From an uncultured Chloroflexales bacterium (GTDB taxonomy: Bacteria > Chloroflexota > Chloroflexia > Chloroflexales > Chloroflexaceae), in the NCBI GenBank assembly GCA_937918935.1, contig CAKZSI010000030.1, positions 124,001-188,000 of the forward strand: 64,000 nucleotides of DNA, in the 5' to 3' direction. The position numbers and the translations under genes were made by a program. Shown here in pieces: positions 36,324 through 44,506 of this stretch; the first letter of the stretch is position 1; the number at the start of each line of letters is the position of its first letter. The notes under the pieces were generated by a model. The model did not search any database and had not been told where the DNA came from. It saw only the letters and a program-made list of their open reading frames with translations.

Positions 36324-37377
36324 ACCAACTCAGGCGTAGCTGTTCCTCCCGTAGCCGCGCAACCATCGCCTCCGCGCGCGCGATGGCAGTAACCTCGCCG
36401 GCCCGGATCTCACGCAACGCTGCCTCCAACTCCTCGAAGCTATCTGCGAGATGCGTGGCGATCGCTTTCAGACGCGCATCAAGATTGGCCGCCTGAATCG
36501 CCAGCGCCACATGGCAGGCCACCAGTTCCAGCAGATTCAGATGGGCTGTGTTGAACACCCGACTGCGTGTCGTCGTAACAGTGAGCGCGCCGAGGACACG
36601 GTCGCCCCAGAGGAGCGGTACGGCCATGGCGCAACGGGTAGGTGTATCGCTGTGGCCCGGTTTCAACCCCAACCAGCGCTGGTCGGTATCGGTCTCGTCG
36701 ATAATCAGGGGCGCACGATCACGCAGCACCAGCCCGGCGAAGCCATGTTCGGCCACCTCACGGGCGCGCTCAGGTGCGGCAATCAGGCCGGTGCTCAGCA
36801 CCAGCACGGGATGGCGAGCATCATCCAGTGGTAGCAGCAGCACTGAGGCTCGCTCGCCGCCCACCATGGCGGGGATATGCTTCGTGATATGCAGCGCCAA
36901 CACCTGCGGATCACTCGATTCGCGCACCACTGCCCGCCCGAAGTCCAGCAGGTGCTCCAGAGTCTCCTCGTGGGCCTGGGCAGCGATCGCATGTAGCTCC
37001 ACCTGTCCCTGGAGCATCGCATGCTCGAGGGCCGCGCCGATCAACTGGCCAAGCGGAAGCAGCAACGCGCGATCTTCGGCGTTGAAGGCCAATTCGCGCG
37101 TAGCCTCAATGCGTCCAATGACGCGCCGCCCGATCAGCACCGGCCCGCAGAGCACGCCCGGCTCTTGCCGTTCGATAAGGCCCGTACCTGCTGGAACGGT
37201 AATGGTCACGTGTTCGGCCCGCAGCCAGTCGCTGGCAAGATCTTGCAATACCGGGAGCGGATTCCCCTGCCGCCCCGCTGCCAGAAATGCACCAACGCTA
37301 CTGAGTAGTTCGCGCAGACGCCGGATCTGGATCGCGTCACTGGTTGGCGGAATGGAAGAAGGTTCTGTGCCAGGCAT
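36322..37377 (-). CDS. Tandem GAF-domain protein
   Basis: 351-aa cytoplasmic protein with two GAF-like domains. The first, shorter one is at about 20-120 (LASDWLRAEHVTITV, VLIGRRVIGRIEAT). The second, complete one is at about 145-300 (LDFGRAVVRESSDPQVL, ERASVLLLPLDDARHPVL, PLLWGDRVLGALTVTTTRSR). The helical C-terminus (about 300-350) is Glu/Arg rich and may dimerise. No histidine kinase, GGDEF or HTH output domain follows, so it is a free-standing ligand- or redox-sensing module or one part of a two-protein sensor. Confidence 0.78.
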   Translation of the reverse strand: MPGTEPSSIPPTSDAIQIRRLRELLSSVGAFLAAGRQGNPLPVLQDLASDWLRAEHVTITVPAGTGLIERQEPGVLCGPVLIGRRVIGRIEATRELAFNAEDRALLLPLGQLIGAALEHAMLQGQVELHAIAAQAHEETLEHLLDFGRAVVRESSDPQVLALHITKHIPAMVGGERASVLLLPLDDARHPVLVLSTGLIAAPERAREVAEHGFAGLVLRDRAPLIIDETDTDQRWLGLKPGHSDTPTRCAMAVPLLWGDRVLGALTVTTTRSRVFNTAHLNLLELVACHVALAIQAANLDARLKAIATHLADSFEELEAALREIRAGEVTAIARAEAMVARLREEQLRLSW

Positions 37378-37695
37378 AATCGTTCTGGTTTGCAGGGTTA
37401 GAAATAGTCTCGCTGCGCGGCAGTCCGGGTTGCCGTTCAGGGGAACTGCGGCGTGATGCGCCCTCCACCATCCGCTGGTTCCGCCATGACGGCAGACATG
37501 TCCTGGTTTCGCCAGGACGCGCGCCCCCTCCGGGTAGAACCGGGGATTGCGGGAAGGCTACGTCTGTCTGCGCCCCTCCAGGACCATAACGCGGGGGAGA
37601 CCAGGTCCTGGCAAGGCAATCAAATACTTTTTCCAGGATATACGATTCGCTCGTAAATGCAAACACCCGATTTTCCTATTCCCCACTAGGAAGGG

Positions 37696-37808
37696 GTGCA
37701 AAATAAACAAAATGTCATTTCTTTTCTCAAATGACGTTCCATCATCGAGCATCCTGATGACGCCTGGACAGTGCAAAATAAACGAAATGTCATTTCTTTT
37801 CTCAAATG
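37696..37808. repeat. Two 38-bp direct repeats with a 37-bp spacer
   Basis: The unit starts GTGCAAAATAAAC and ends TTTCTTTTCTCAAATG; the copies at 37696-37733 and 37771-37808 differ at one base. Each contains the small palindrome AAATGTCATTT. The spacing resembles a minimal CRISPR (two repeats, one spacer), but there are no cas genes or further repeats. Confidence 0.7.
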
Positions 37809-37861
37809 TTTTCGATCTGGTCATTGTCCAGCAACAAGACTTTTCCCTTCAACGCGCAAAA

Positions 37862-37916
37862 CACACAACGTCCCCCGGTTCCCCCGGTTCCCGCGGGAAC
37901 CGGGGGACGTTGTGTG
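37862..37916. repeat. Long perfect palindrome, 22-bp arms
   Basis: CACACAACGTCCCCCGGTTC with the next CC forms a 22-bp arm (37862-37883) that is the exact reverse complement of 37895-37916, around an 11-bp loop that is itself partly complementary. It could terminate transcription or be a mobile-element remnant. Confidence 0.7.
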
Positions 37917-37928
37917 ACAGGTGTGGTC

Positions 37929-38032
37929 ATACCAATTTCACTTGAAGACTCCGCAAGCAGCGTTGCGTCAAAGCGCACCTGGACGCCTTGTGCAACAATC
38001 TGCAATCCAAAATCTACAATCTGAAATGGTAT
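37929..38032. repeat. Repeat A, copy 2 (104 bp), at the clpC stop
   Basis: Identical to 2392-2495 except for one base. Its end coincides with the clpC stop codon: the last base of TGA (minus strand) is the first base of the ATACCATTTC terminus. No open reading frame is present. Confidence 0.8.
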
Positions 38033-40512
38033 CAGGCGCCCAGCGGCTCGGCCGGGCGAGTACTTTCGATCTGGAGCACATCGCCGCGCTGGAACACCAG
38101 TTGACCGTTTTCCAGGTCAACTTCGATCGTATCGCCGGCCTTGAAGATGCCCCGCAGCAACTCACGCGAGATCGGCGTCTCCAGCAGGCGCTGCACAGTG
38201 CGCCGCAGTGGCCGCGCTCCGTAGATCGGGTTGTAGCCCTCGGTCACCAGGTACTCTTTGGCTGCCTTGGTAAGCTTCAGCGTGATCTTCTGATCCCGCA
38301 GTCGCTCTACCAGGTCACCCACCTGTAGATCGATAATCCGGGTGAGATCCTCCATCGTCAGCGGATGGAAGAGGATGATCTCGTCCACGCGATTAAGAAA
38401 CTCGGGCCGGAAGGTCTGGCGCAGAGCCTCGTCCACTTTCTTGCGCGCGTCCTTCATATCAATCTGCCGCGGACCCTTGCCACTGGTAGAGAAGCCGATG
38501 CCGCCGCCCTGGAGGTGCTCGGTGCCGGCGTTGCTGGTCATGATGATCACCGTGTTGCGGAAGTCAACCGTGCGCCCCTGACCGTCGGTAAGGCGACCGT
38601 CGTCAAGCACTTGCAGCAGAGCGTTGAACACGTCGGGATGGGCCTTTTCGATCTCATCGAACAACACCACCTGGTAGGGCCGCCGGCGGATGCTCTCGGT
38701 GAGCTGGCCGCCCTCGTCGTAGCCGACGTAGCCGGGCGGGGCGCCGATCAGGCGGGCCACGGTGTGGCGCTCCTGGAACTCGCTCATATCAACACGGGTC
38801 ATGGCCTCGTCGCTGTCGAAGAGGTACTCCGCAAGGGCCTTGGCCAGTTCCGTCTTGCCCACTCCGGTGGGACCGACAAAGATGAAGCTTCCGATGGGCC
38901 GGCGCGGGTCGCGCAGGCCGCTTCGCGCCCGCCGGATGGCGTCGGAAAGCGCCACGATGGCCTCGTGCTGGCCAATCACCCGGTCGTGGAGGCGCTCCTC
39001 CATATGGATCAACTTCTCCCGCTCGGTCTCCAGCATCCGGCTCACGGGCACCCCCGTCCAGCTCGAGACGATCTGGGCAACGTCTTCATCGTCCACCACC
39101 TCATCAAGGTTGGAGGACTTGAGCCACGCTTCGCGTTCGGTTTCAAATTCGGACTGGAGGGCCAGGTAGCGCGAGCGCAGCAGCGCGGCCCGCTCGTAGT
39201 CGCGACGGGCGCCAGCCTCTTCCTCCTCCTGCTGCAACCGGCGCAACTCGGTCTCTTTGGCCTTGAGCGCTGGCGGCATGGAGTAAATATCGATGCGCAG
39301 CTTGGCGCTGGCCTCATCAATGAGGTCAATCGCCTTGTCGGGAAGGAAGCGATCGTTGATATAGCGGCTCGACAGGTGCGCAGCGGCGTGGATTGCGGCG
39401 TCAGAAATGGTAAGCTGATGGTGTTCCTCGTAGCGCTTCCGCAGGCCGCGCAGCATCTCCACCGTAGTCTCGACGTCGGGCTCTTCCACGAACACCGGGC
39501 TGAAGCGGCGCTCCAGGGCGGCGTCTTTCTCAATATGCTTGCGGTACTCGTCAATCGTAGTCGCGCCCACCACCTGGATCTCGCCGCGGCTCAGGGCTGG
39601 CTTGAGCATGTTGCTGGCATCAATGCTGCCGGCTGCCGCGCCCGCGCCAACGACGGTGTGCAACTCGTCAATGAACAGGATCACCTTGCCCTTGGCGTTG
39701 CGCACCTCGTCCATCACGGCCTTCAGGCGCTCCTCAAACTCGCCGCGGAACTTCGACCCGGCCACCATGCCCGCCAGATCCAGCGCCAGGAGACGCCGGT
39801 CACGCAATGTCGGCGGCACGTCGCCGGTCACCAGGCGCTGGGCCAGGCCCTCGGCAATCGCCGTCTTGCCCACGCCCGTCTCCCCTACGAGCACCGGGTT
39901 GTTCTTGGTGCGCCGCGAGAGAATGCGGATGACGCGCGTGATCTCGGCATCGCGCCCGATGACCGGGTCAAGCTTTCCCTGCCGGGCCAGATCGGTAAGA
40001 TCGGTGCTGTACTTCTCCAGGATCTCATAGCGACTCTCCGCGCCCGGGTCGTCCGAGCGCTGCGCGCCACGGATCTCCATCAGGGCCTGGTAGATCCGCT
40101 CCTGGTCAATGCTGAAGCTATGCAGGATGCGGGCCGAGGCCCCCTCTCGCTCGCCGCTCAGGGCGATCAGCAGGTGATCCACGCCCACATACTGGTCACC
40201 CAGGCGATTGGCCTCCTCCTCGGCCCGCTTCACCAGCCGCTGCGTGCGCGGTGTTACGTAGACCTGGTTGCCCAGGCCGTACTGGCCATACACCTTCGGC
40301 GACTTCTCCAGTTCACGCTCGACGCGCTGAGCAACCAGTTCTGGGTCAACATTCAAGCGTGCCAGGGCGCGAGCTGCCAGGCCGTCGCGCTGGCGCAGCA
40401 TCGCCAGGAAGACATGCTCAACATCGAGCTGTGTGTGATGCTGCTCCTGCATTATTTCCTGCGCGGCCTGGAAGGCGTCCTGCGCCTTTTCCGTAAATCG
40501 CTCAAGTCTCAT
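38032..40512 (-). CDS. clpC: ATP-dependent Clp protease ATPase subunit ClpC
   Basis: 826-aa Hsp100 unfoldase. The N-terminal double Clp-N domain (1-145) starts [22 protein letters not shown] module 1 has GETGVGKT (near 210) and [19 protein letters not shown] short middle domain carries the Glu/Arg helix [17 protein letters not shown], which is UVR-like. AAA module 2 has GPTGVGKT (near 548) and [15 protein letters not shown]. The short middle domain favours ClpC, which feeds ClpP, over the ClpB disaggregase. An extended -10 (TGCTATACT) lies about 110 bp upstream. Repeat A begins exactly at its stop codon. Confidence 0.92.
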   Translation of the reverse strand: MRLERFTEKAQDAFQAAQEIMQEQHHTQLDVEHVFLAMLRQRDGLAARALARLNVDPELVAQRVERELEKSPKVYGQYGLGNQVYVTPRTQRLVKRAEEEANRLGDQYVGVDHLLIALSGEREGASARILHSFSIDQERIYQALMEIRGAQRSDDPGAESRYEILEKYSTDLTDLARQGKLDPVIGRDAEITRVIRILSRRTKNNPVLVGETGVGKTAIAEGLAQRLVTGDVPPTLRDRRLLALDLAGMVAGSKFRGEFEERLKAVMDEVRNAKGKVILFIDELHTVVGAGAAAGSIDASNMLKPALSRGEIQVVGATTIDEYRKHIEKDAALERRFSPVFVEEPDVETTVEMLRGLRKRYEEHHQLTISDAAIHAAAHLSSRYINDRFLPDKAIDLIDEASAKLRIDIYSMPPALKAKETELRRLQQEEEEAGARRDYERAALLRSRYLALQSEFETEREAWLKSSNLDEVVDDEDVAQIVSSWTGVPVSRMLETEREKLIHMEERLHDRVIGQHEAIVALSDAIRRARSGLRDPRRPIGSFIFVGPTGVGKTELAKALAEYLFDSDEAMTRVDMSEFQERHTVARLIGAPPGYVGYDEGGQLTESIRRRPYQVVLFDEIEKAHPDVFNALLQVLDDGRLTDGQGRTVDFRNTVIIMTSNAGTEHLQGGGIGFSTSGKGPRQIDMKDARKKVDEALRQTFRPEFLNRVDEIILFHPLTMEDLTRIIDLQVGDLVERLRDQKITLKLTKAAKEYLVTEGYNPIYGARPLRRTVQRLLETPISRELLRGIFKAGDTIEVDLENGQLVFQRGDVLQIESTRPAEPLGA

Positions 40513-40622
40513 ACGACAGTATCCCTCACTTGTTGTGACGCTCCCGGCTCCTGCTGGCGTTCGGAGGAAGCATCCTTGCCCCCGGGCCGCGAACGGATCG
40601 CTTATAACCGGAACGCTTCTTT

Positions 40623-40631
40623 AGTATAGCA
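40623..40631 (-). promoter_or_regulatory. Extended -10 promoter for clpC
   Basis: The minus strand reads TGCTATACT, an extended -10 element about 110 bp upstream of the clpC start. The -35 region has no good match. Confidence 0.5.
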
Positions 40632-40711
40632 TACACACTTTTGGCCTGCTTCACGCCAGTGTAAGAGTTGTATATGCGCGCCGCGGTTGCAACCCTCGCG
40701 GTTGCGACCAC

Positions 40712-40731
40712 GGGGGAAACCCCGTTTCCCC
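40712..40731. repeat. Repeat C palindrome
   Basis: GGGGGAAACCCCGTTTCCCC belongs to the dispersed family. It lies between the divergent clpC promoter and the TPP riboswitch promoter. The adjacent 40750-40830 segment has further GGGGCAAGCCCC-type and GGCGGC-TAC-GCCGCC hairpins. Confidence 0.6.
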
Positions 40732-40864
40732 ACGCCAGGACCGGCGCAAAGTCCATGGGGCAAGCCCCCAACCCCGATTGTTCGGTGGTGTTGGCGGCTA
40801 CGCCGCCCCAGACCCCACCGTGGGAGAGGAACATTCCTTAAGCCCCGTCCCTACACCCCCGGAA

Positions 40865-40893
40865 TTGACGGTCTGCCTCACCCGTGTTACCAT
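40865..40893 (+). promoter_or_regulatory. Promoter of the TPP riboswitch transcript
   Basis: TTGACG (40865-40870), 17-bp spacer, TACCAT (40888-40893) with TG one base before the -10. The riboswitch starts about 18 bp downstream. Confidence 0.6.
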
Positions 40894-40910
40894 TGCGGGA
40901 AATATAGACA

Positions 40911-41009
40911 CAAGCTCGGGGAGCCGGGAGAGCCCGGCTGAGATTGCGGACCGATTGATGCCGCTGACCCGTAGAACCTGACCTGGGTCATACCAGCGTA
41001 GGGAAGCGC
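40911..41009 (+). ncRNA. TPP riboswitch (THI element)
   Basis: Conserved THI-box parts are all present: CTGAGA at 40938-40943 after the GAGCCGGGAGAGCCCGGC hairpin, then ACCTGACCTGGGTCATACCA and GCGTAGGGAA at 40976-41006. It binds thiamine pyrophosphate in the nascent leader and, with the hairpin downstream, should switch off the thiamine transporter genes when TPP is plentiful. Confidence 0.95.
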
Positions 41010-41023
41010 CAGCAGCCCCCTGT

Positions 41024-41057
41024 GGCCGCCGTCCTCTACCCTGGTCGGCGGCTTTTT
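41024..41057 (+). terminator. Riboswitch expression-platform terminator
   Basis: GCCGCC (41025-41030) pairs with GGCGGC (41047-41052), followed at once by TTTTT. It lies 15 bp after the aptamer and 47 bp before the thiB start, the expected position for transcriptional attenuation. Confidence 0.8.
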
Positions 41058-41103
41058 GCTATGCGCCCGCTCTATGCTCGCCAATTTTGTGAAAGGATCA
41101 CGT

Positions 41104-42225
41104 ATGCGTCGCCTGATCACCTTCCTGGCCATGGCCGTGCTCCTGGTCGCCTGCGGCCAACCCGGGGCCAGCCGCCCCACCCCCCCACCGATGATCACCC
41201 CCGCCGCCAGTGTTGTCCCCGCTGGCGCAACGCCCGCCGCCGAGACCCGCCGTCTTGTGGTTATGACCCACGATAGCTTCTCCGTCAGCGAGGAGGTGCT
41301 GGCCGCCTTCACCGCCCGCTCAGGCGTCAGCGTCGAGTTCCTCAAGGCCGGTGACGCCGGAACAGTGCTCAACCAGGCCATTCTCAGCAAGAACGCTCCT
41401 CTCGCCGATGTTCTGTTCGGTGTGGATAATACGTTTCTCAGTCGCGCCCTCGCGGCGGACATCCTGACGCCCTATGCCTCACCTGCCCTCGCTGGCCTTC
41501 CAGATGATCTGAAGCTCGATCCGGAGAACCGGCTCCTACCGGTGGATTTTGGCTATGTCATCATCAACTACGATAAAGCGGCACTCGAGGCAGCCGGCCT
41601 GACCCCGCCGGCGGACCTGCGCGATCTCACCCTGCCGGCGTGGAAGGGTAAACTGGTTGTCCAGCATCCGGCCACCTCCTCACCCGGGCTGGCCTTTCTC
41701 CTTGCCACCATCGGCCATTTCGGCGATACCGGCGCATATACGTGGAAGGACTTCTGGCGCGATCTGCGCGCCAATGAGGTGATGGTGACCCAGGGCTGGA
41801 GCGAGGCCTACTATACCCATTTTAGCGGCAGCAGCGGCGAGGGCGCCTACCCTCTGGTCGTCAGTTATACTACCAGCCCCGCCGCCGAGGTGTTCTTCAG
41901 CGAGGGCCGGCGGTCCGAACCGCCCACTGGCAACCTCCTCGTCCCCGGCGGCAGTTTCCGGCAGATCGAGTTCGTCGGCATTCTCCGTGGCGCCCGCAAC
42001 GAAGCCGCCGCCCGGCAATTCGTTGACTTCATGCTCCAGCCGGAGTTCCAGGCCGACATTCCCCTCCAGATGTTTGTCTACCCCGCCAACCCCCAGGCGC
42101 CACTGCCCGATGTGTTTGTCCGCTTCGCCGAACTTCCTTCCGAGCCGGCCAATCTGGCGCCCGACCTGATCGAGCAGCGCCGCGATCAGTGGATTGCCGA
42201 GTGGACGGAGATCGTGCTCCGATGA
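41104..42225 (+). CDS. thiB: Thiamine ABC transporter substrate-binding lipoprotein
   Basis: 373-aa extracytoplasmic binding protein. The signal sequence MRRLITFLAMAVLLVACG has a lipobox Cys, so it is membrane-tethered. The fold is the iron/thiamine-binding type: VVMTHDSFSVSEEVLAAFTA at the first strand and ADVLFGVDNTFLSRAL. The hinge region is LPVDFGYVIINYDKAAL and the C-terminal part includes QFVDFMLQPEFQADIP. It captures thiamine or a phosphate ester for ThiP. It is directly behind a TPP riboswitch and terminator. The start at 41104 follows GAAAGGATC. Confidence 0.9.
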   Translation: MRRLITFLAMAVLLVACGQPGASRPTPPPMITPAASVVPAGATPAAETRRLVVMTHDSFSVSEEVLAAFTARSGVSVEFLKAGDAGTVLNQAILSKNAPLADVLFGVDNTFLSRALAADILTPYASPALAGLPDDLKLDPENRLLPVDFGYVIINYDKAALEAAGLTPPADLRDLTLPAWKGKLVVQHPATSSPGLAFLLATIGHFGDTGAYTWKDFWRDLRANEVMVTQGWSEAYYTHFSGSSGEGAYPLVVSYTTSPAAEVFFSEGRRSEPPTGNLLVPGGSFRQIEFVGILRGARNEAAARQFVDFMLQPEFQADIPLQMFVYPANPQAPLPDVFVRFAELPSEPANLAPDLIEQRRDQWIAEWTEIVLR

Positions 42226-42385
42226 GGCAGCTCCCCCCCGATTCGGGCCCTCCGGCGGCGCGCGCCCCCGCGCATGGCAGCAACCCCTTCAGGAAGGTCC
42301 GGGAGGGCAAAGCCCTCTCCAAAACCCGCTTTCCGTGCCTGGGGGACGCGAAGGCGCCGCGTACACCGCGCTGACCGCCGGTTGG

Positions 42386-42420
42386 AGGGGCATGGGGAAA
42401 CCTGGTTTCCCCATGCCCCT
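42386..42420. repeat. Repeat C palindrome, 35 bp perfect
   Basis: A perfect palindrome with a central T, containing CATGGGGAAACC and its complement, located in the 268-bp gap between thiB and thiP. It may attenuate expression between the two genes. Confidence 0.7.
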
Positions 42421-42493
42421 GCCCCTCGAGGGGAAGCCCTGACGAGCTGCGCGCCCTGGAACGCTCCTCCAGGGCGTGGAGGTTAGCGCCTGA

Positions 42494-44218
42494 GTGTCAA
42501 GCAGATCTGAACAACTCCTCATCCGGGCAGGGCGGAACGTCGCTCTCATCCTGCCGGTGCTCTTTCTGGGGCTGTTCTTTTTTTACCCGCTGTTCACCAT
42601 CATTCGGCTGAGCTTCGCCAATGGCCTGGCCGGGCTGCTCGAAACCCTGGGCGCGCGCTACTACTGGCGCGTGCTCGCCTTTACCGCCGGGCAGGCCGCG
42701 CTCTCGACGGCGCTGACCCTGGCCGTAGGGCTGCCAGGCGCCTACGTCTTCGCCCGCTACGAGTTTCCGGGCAAGGCGCTGTTGCGGGCCGTCGCCGGGG
42801 TGCCGTTTGTGATGCCGACAGTGGTGGTGGCGGTGGCCCTTGGCGCGCTGCTAGGACCGCGTGGCCTGATCAATCAGGGCCTCCAAACCGCCCTCGGATT
42901 AGCGGCTCCGCCGATCGGGCTGAGCGGCCTCCAGGCCGTGCTGCTGGCCCACATCTTTTACAACTACACCGTGGTCCTGCGCCTGGTGGGGGGATTCTGG
43001 GCCAATCTCGACCCGCGGCTGGAGGAGGCCGCCGCGGTGCTGGGGGCCTCGCGTCTCCAGGCGCTGCTGCGCGTGACGCTGCCGCTGCTCGCGCCGGCGC
43101 TGGGCGCGGCGGCGCTGCTGATCTTCATCTTCACCTTTACGAGCTTCGGGGTGATGGTCATTCTCGGCGGCCCGCGTCTGGCCACGCTGGAGGTGGAGAT
43201 CTACCGCCAGACGGCGCAGTTGTTGCGCCTGGATGTGGCCGCGACCCTGGCACTCATTCAACTGGTCTGCACCCTGGGGTTGAGTTTCGCCTATACGCGC
43301 CTGGCGGCGCGGGTCACGACGCCGCTGGAATTGCAGCCGCGCAGCTACACCACGCGCCCTCCCCGCGCGCCCCGCGAGAGGCTCCTGGTCGGCGCTACTA
43401 TGCTGCTCATCACCCTGCTGCTGGGCGCTCCGCTGGCGGCCCTGGCGCTACGCTCGGTACTCGCCCCGGGCCCGGGCACGCCGCACTTTACCCTGGCCGC
43501 CTACCTCGCCCTCGGCCAGAATCTCACCGGCTCGGCCTTCTTCGTGCCCCCGACGGCGGCGATTGCCAACTCACTGCGTATTGCCGCCACCACCACGCTC
43601 CTCGCGTTAAGTATCGGCGTTCCGGCGGCCTACCTGCTGGCGCGCCGCCCCGCGCCGCCGGGGGGGCGGTCGGGCAGAGAGCAACGAGCGACCGCCGGCA
43701 TGGCCCTGCTCGACGCGCTATTTATGCTGCCCCTGGGAACTTCCGCAGTCACCCTGGGGCTGGGCTACCTGGTGGCCCTGAGCGTGCCGGGGCTGGGCGG
43801 GCTGCGAACCTCGCCCTGGCTCATTCCCGTGCTTCACACCCTCGTCGCCCTGCCCTTCGTGATCCGCGCCCTGGCACCGGTGCTGCGGGCACGCAGCCCC
43901 CGACAACGCGAGGCAGCGGCGCTCCTGGGCGCCTCGCCCGCGCAGGTCTGGCTGCGGGTCGAATTGCCGCAGATCGCTCCGGCCCTGGCCATTGGCGCCG
44001 TGTTTGCCTTCACCGTCTCCCTGGGCGAGTTTGGCGCCACGCTGCTGCTCGCCCGCCCCGATGCGCCAACCCTGCCGGTGATGATCTTCCGCTTCCTCGG
44101 CCAGCCCGGCGCACTCAACTACGGCCAGGCCCTGGCACTGGCCACTATCCTCATGCTGGTCACTGCGCTGGGGTTCCTGCTGCTCGAACGGCTCCGTCCG
44201 CCGGGAGGGGAGTTTTGA
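42494..44218 (+). CDS. thiP: Thiamine ABC transporter permease, fused type
   Basis: 574-aa inner-membrane permease with two homologous halves of about six helices each. Each half has the EAA loop contacting the ATPase: EEAAAVLGASRLQALLRVTL (near residue 175) and REAAALLGASPAQVWLRVEL (near 475). This is the ThiP/FbpB architecture. The binding-protein gene and TPP riboswitch upstream point to thiamine. The start is GTG 42494. No ThiQ ATPase follows: downstream lie only repeats and a gene on the other strand, so the ATPase must be elsewhere or shared. Confidence 0.9.
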   Translation: MSSRSEQLLIRAGRNVALILPVLFLGLFFFYPLFTIIRLSFANGLAGLLETLGARYYWRVLAFTAGQAALSTALTLAVGLPGAYVFARYEFPGKALLRAVAGVPFVMPTVVVAVALGALLGPRGLINQGLQTALGLAAPPIGLSGLQAVLLAHIFYNYTVVLRLVGGFWANLDPRLEEAAAVLGASRLQALLRVTLPLLAPALGAAALLIFIFTFTSFGVMVILGGPRLATLEVEIYRQTAQLLRLDVAATLALIQLVCTLGLSFAYTRLAARVTTPLELQPRSYTTRPPRAPRERLLVGATMLLITLLLGAPLAALALRSVLAPGPGTPHFTLAAYLALGQNLTGSAFFVPPTAAIANSLRIAATTTLLALSIGVPAAYLLARRPAPPGGRSGREQRATAGMALLDALFMLPLGTSAVTLGLGYLVALSVPGLGGLRTSPWLIPVLHTLVALPFVIRALAPVLRARSPRQREAAALLGASPAQVWLRVELPQIAPALAIGAVFAFTVSLGEFGATLLLARPDAPTLPVMIFRFLGQPGALNYGQALALATILMLVTALGFLLLERLRPPGGEF

Positions 44219-44237
44219 GGAGACCTTCCGCTTACGC

Positions 44238-44272
44238 AGGGGAGTGGGGAAACCAGGTTTCCCCACTCCCCT
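44238..44272. repeat. Repeat C palindrome, 35 bp perfect
   Basis: AGGGGAGTGGGGAAACC, a central A, and the exact complement. It is the first of three tandemly arranged units of about 80 bp after thiP. Confidence 0.7.
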
Positions 44273-44320
44273 CGAACCGGGCGAACACGCAGGTTCCTCG
44301 CGGGGCCAGGCCCTCAGGCA

Positions 44321-44354
44321 AGGGGGTGGGGAAACCCAGGTTTCCCCACCCCCT
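44321..44354. repeat. Repeat C palindrome, second tandem unit
   Basis: AGGGGGTGGGGAAACC, CA, then the exact complement. It is followed by a GGTTCCTCGCGGGGCCAGGC segment and CCTCAGG, also found after the first palindrome. A degenerate third unit covers about 44401-44490. Confidence 0.7.
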
Positions 44355-44506
44355 CCAACCGGGTGAAGCGCGCCGGTTCCTCGCGGGGCCAGGCCCTCAG
44401 GTGGGGCCGCGGAGAATGTCGGCTTCCCCACCCCCCTCCAAGCGGACGAGGCATGCGGGTTCCTGGAAGGGCTTCGCCCTCCCGAACGAGGTATCAGGAT
44501 AGGCCC

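Larger units (their letters stand above)
37378..37928. other. AT-richer intergenic hot spot of repeats
   Basis: No gene is supported in this 551-bp gap (654 bp including repeat A). It contains a pair of 38-bp direct repeats (37696-37733 and 37771-37808), a long palindrome (37862-37916) and then repeat A. The base composition between about 37620 and 37850 is clearly richer in A+T than the surroundings, which suggests foreign or decayed DNA. Confidence 0.55.

Noticed and set aside
37696-37808. A genuine CRISPR array
   Set aside because: Only two repeats, no leader, no cas genes and an AT-rich repeat unlike common types; recorded as direct repeats instead.
38365-40629. Long plus-strand open frame (about 750 codons) across the clpC region
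   Set aside because: It is antisense to clpC; the translation is a His/Gly/Leu-rich shadow with no motif, caused by GC-skewed codon third positions.
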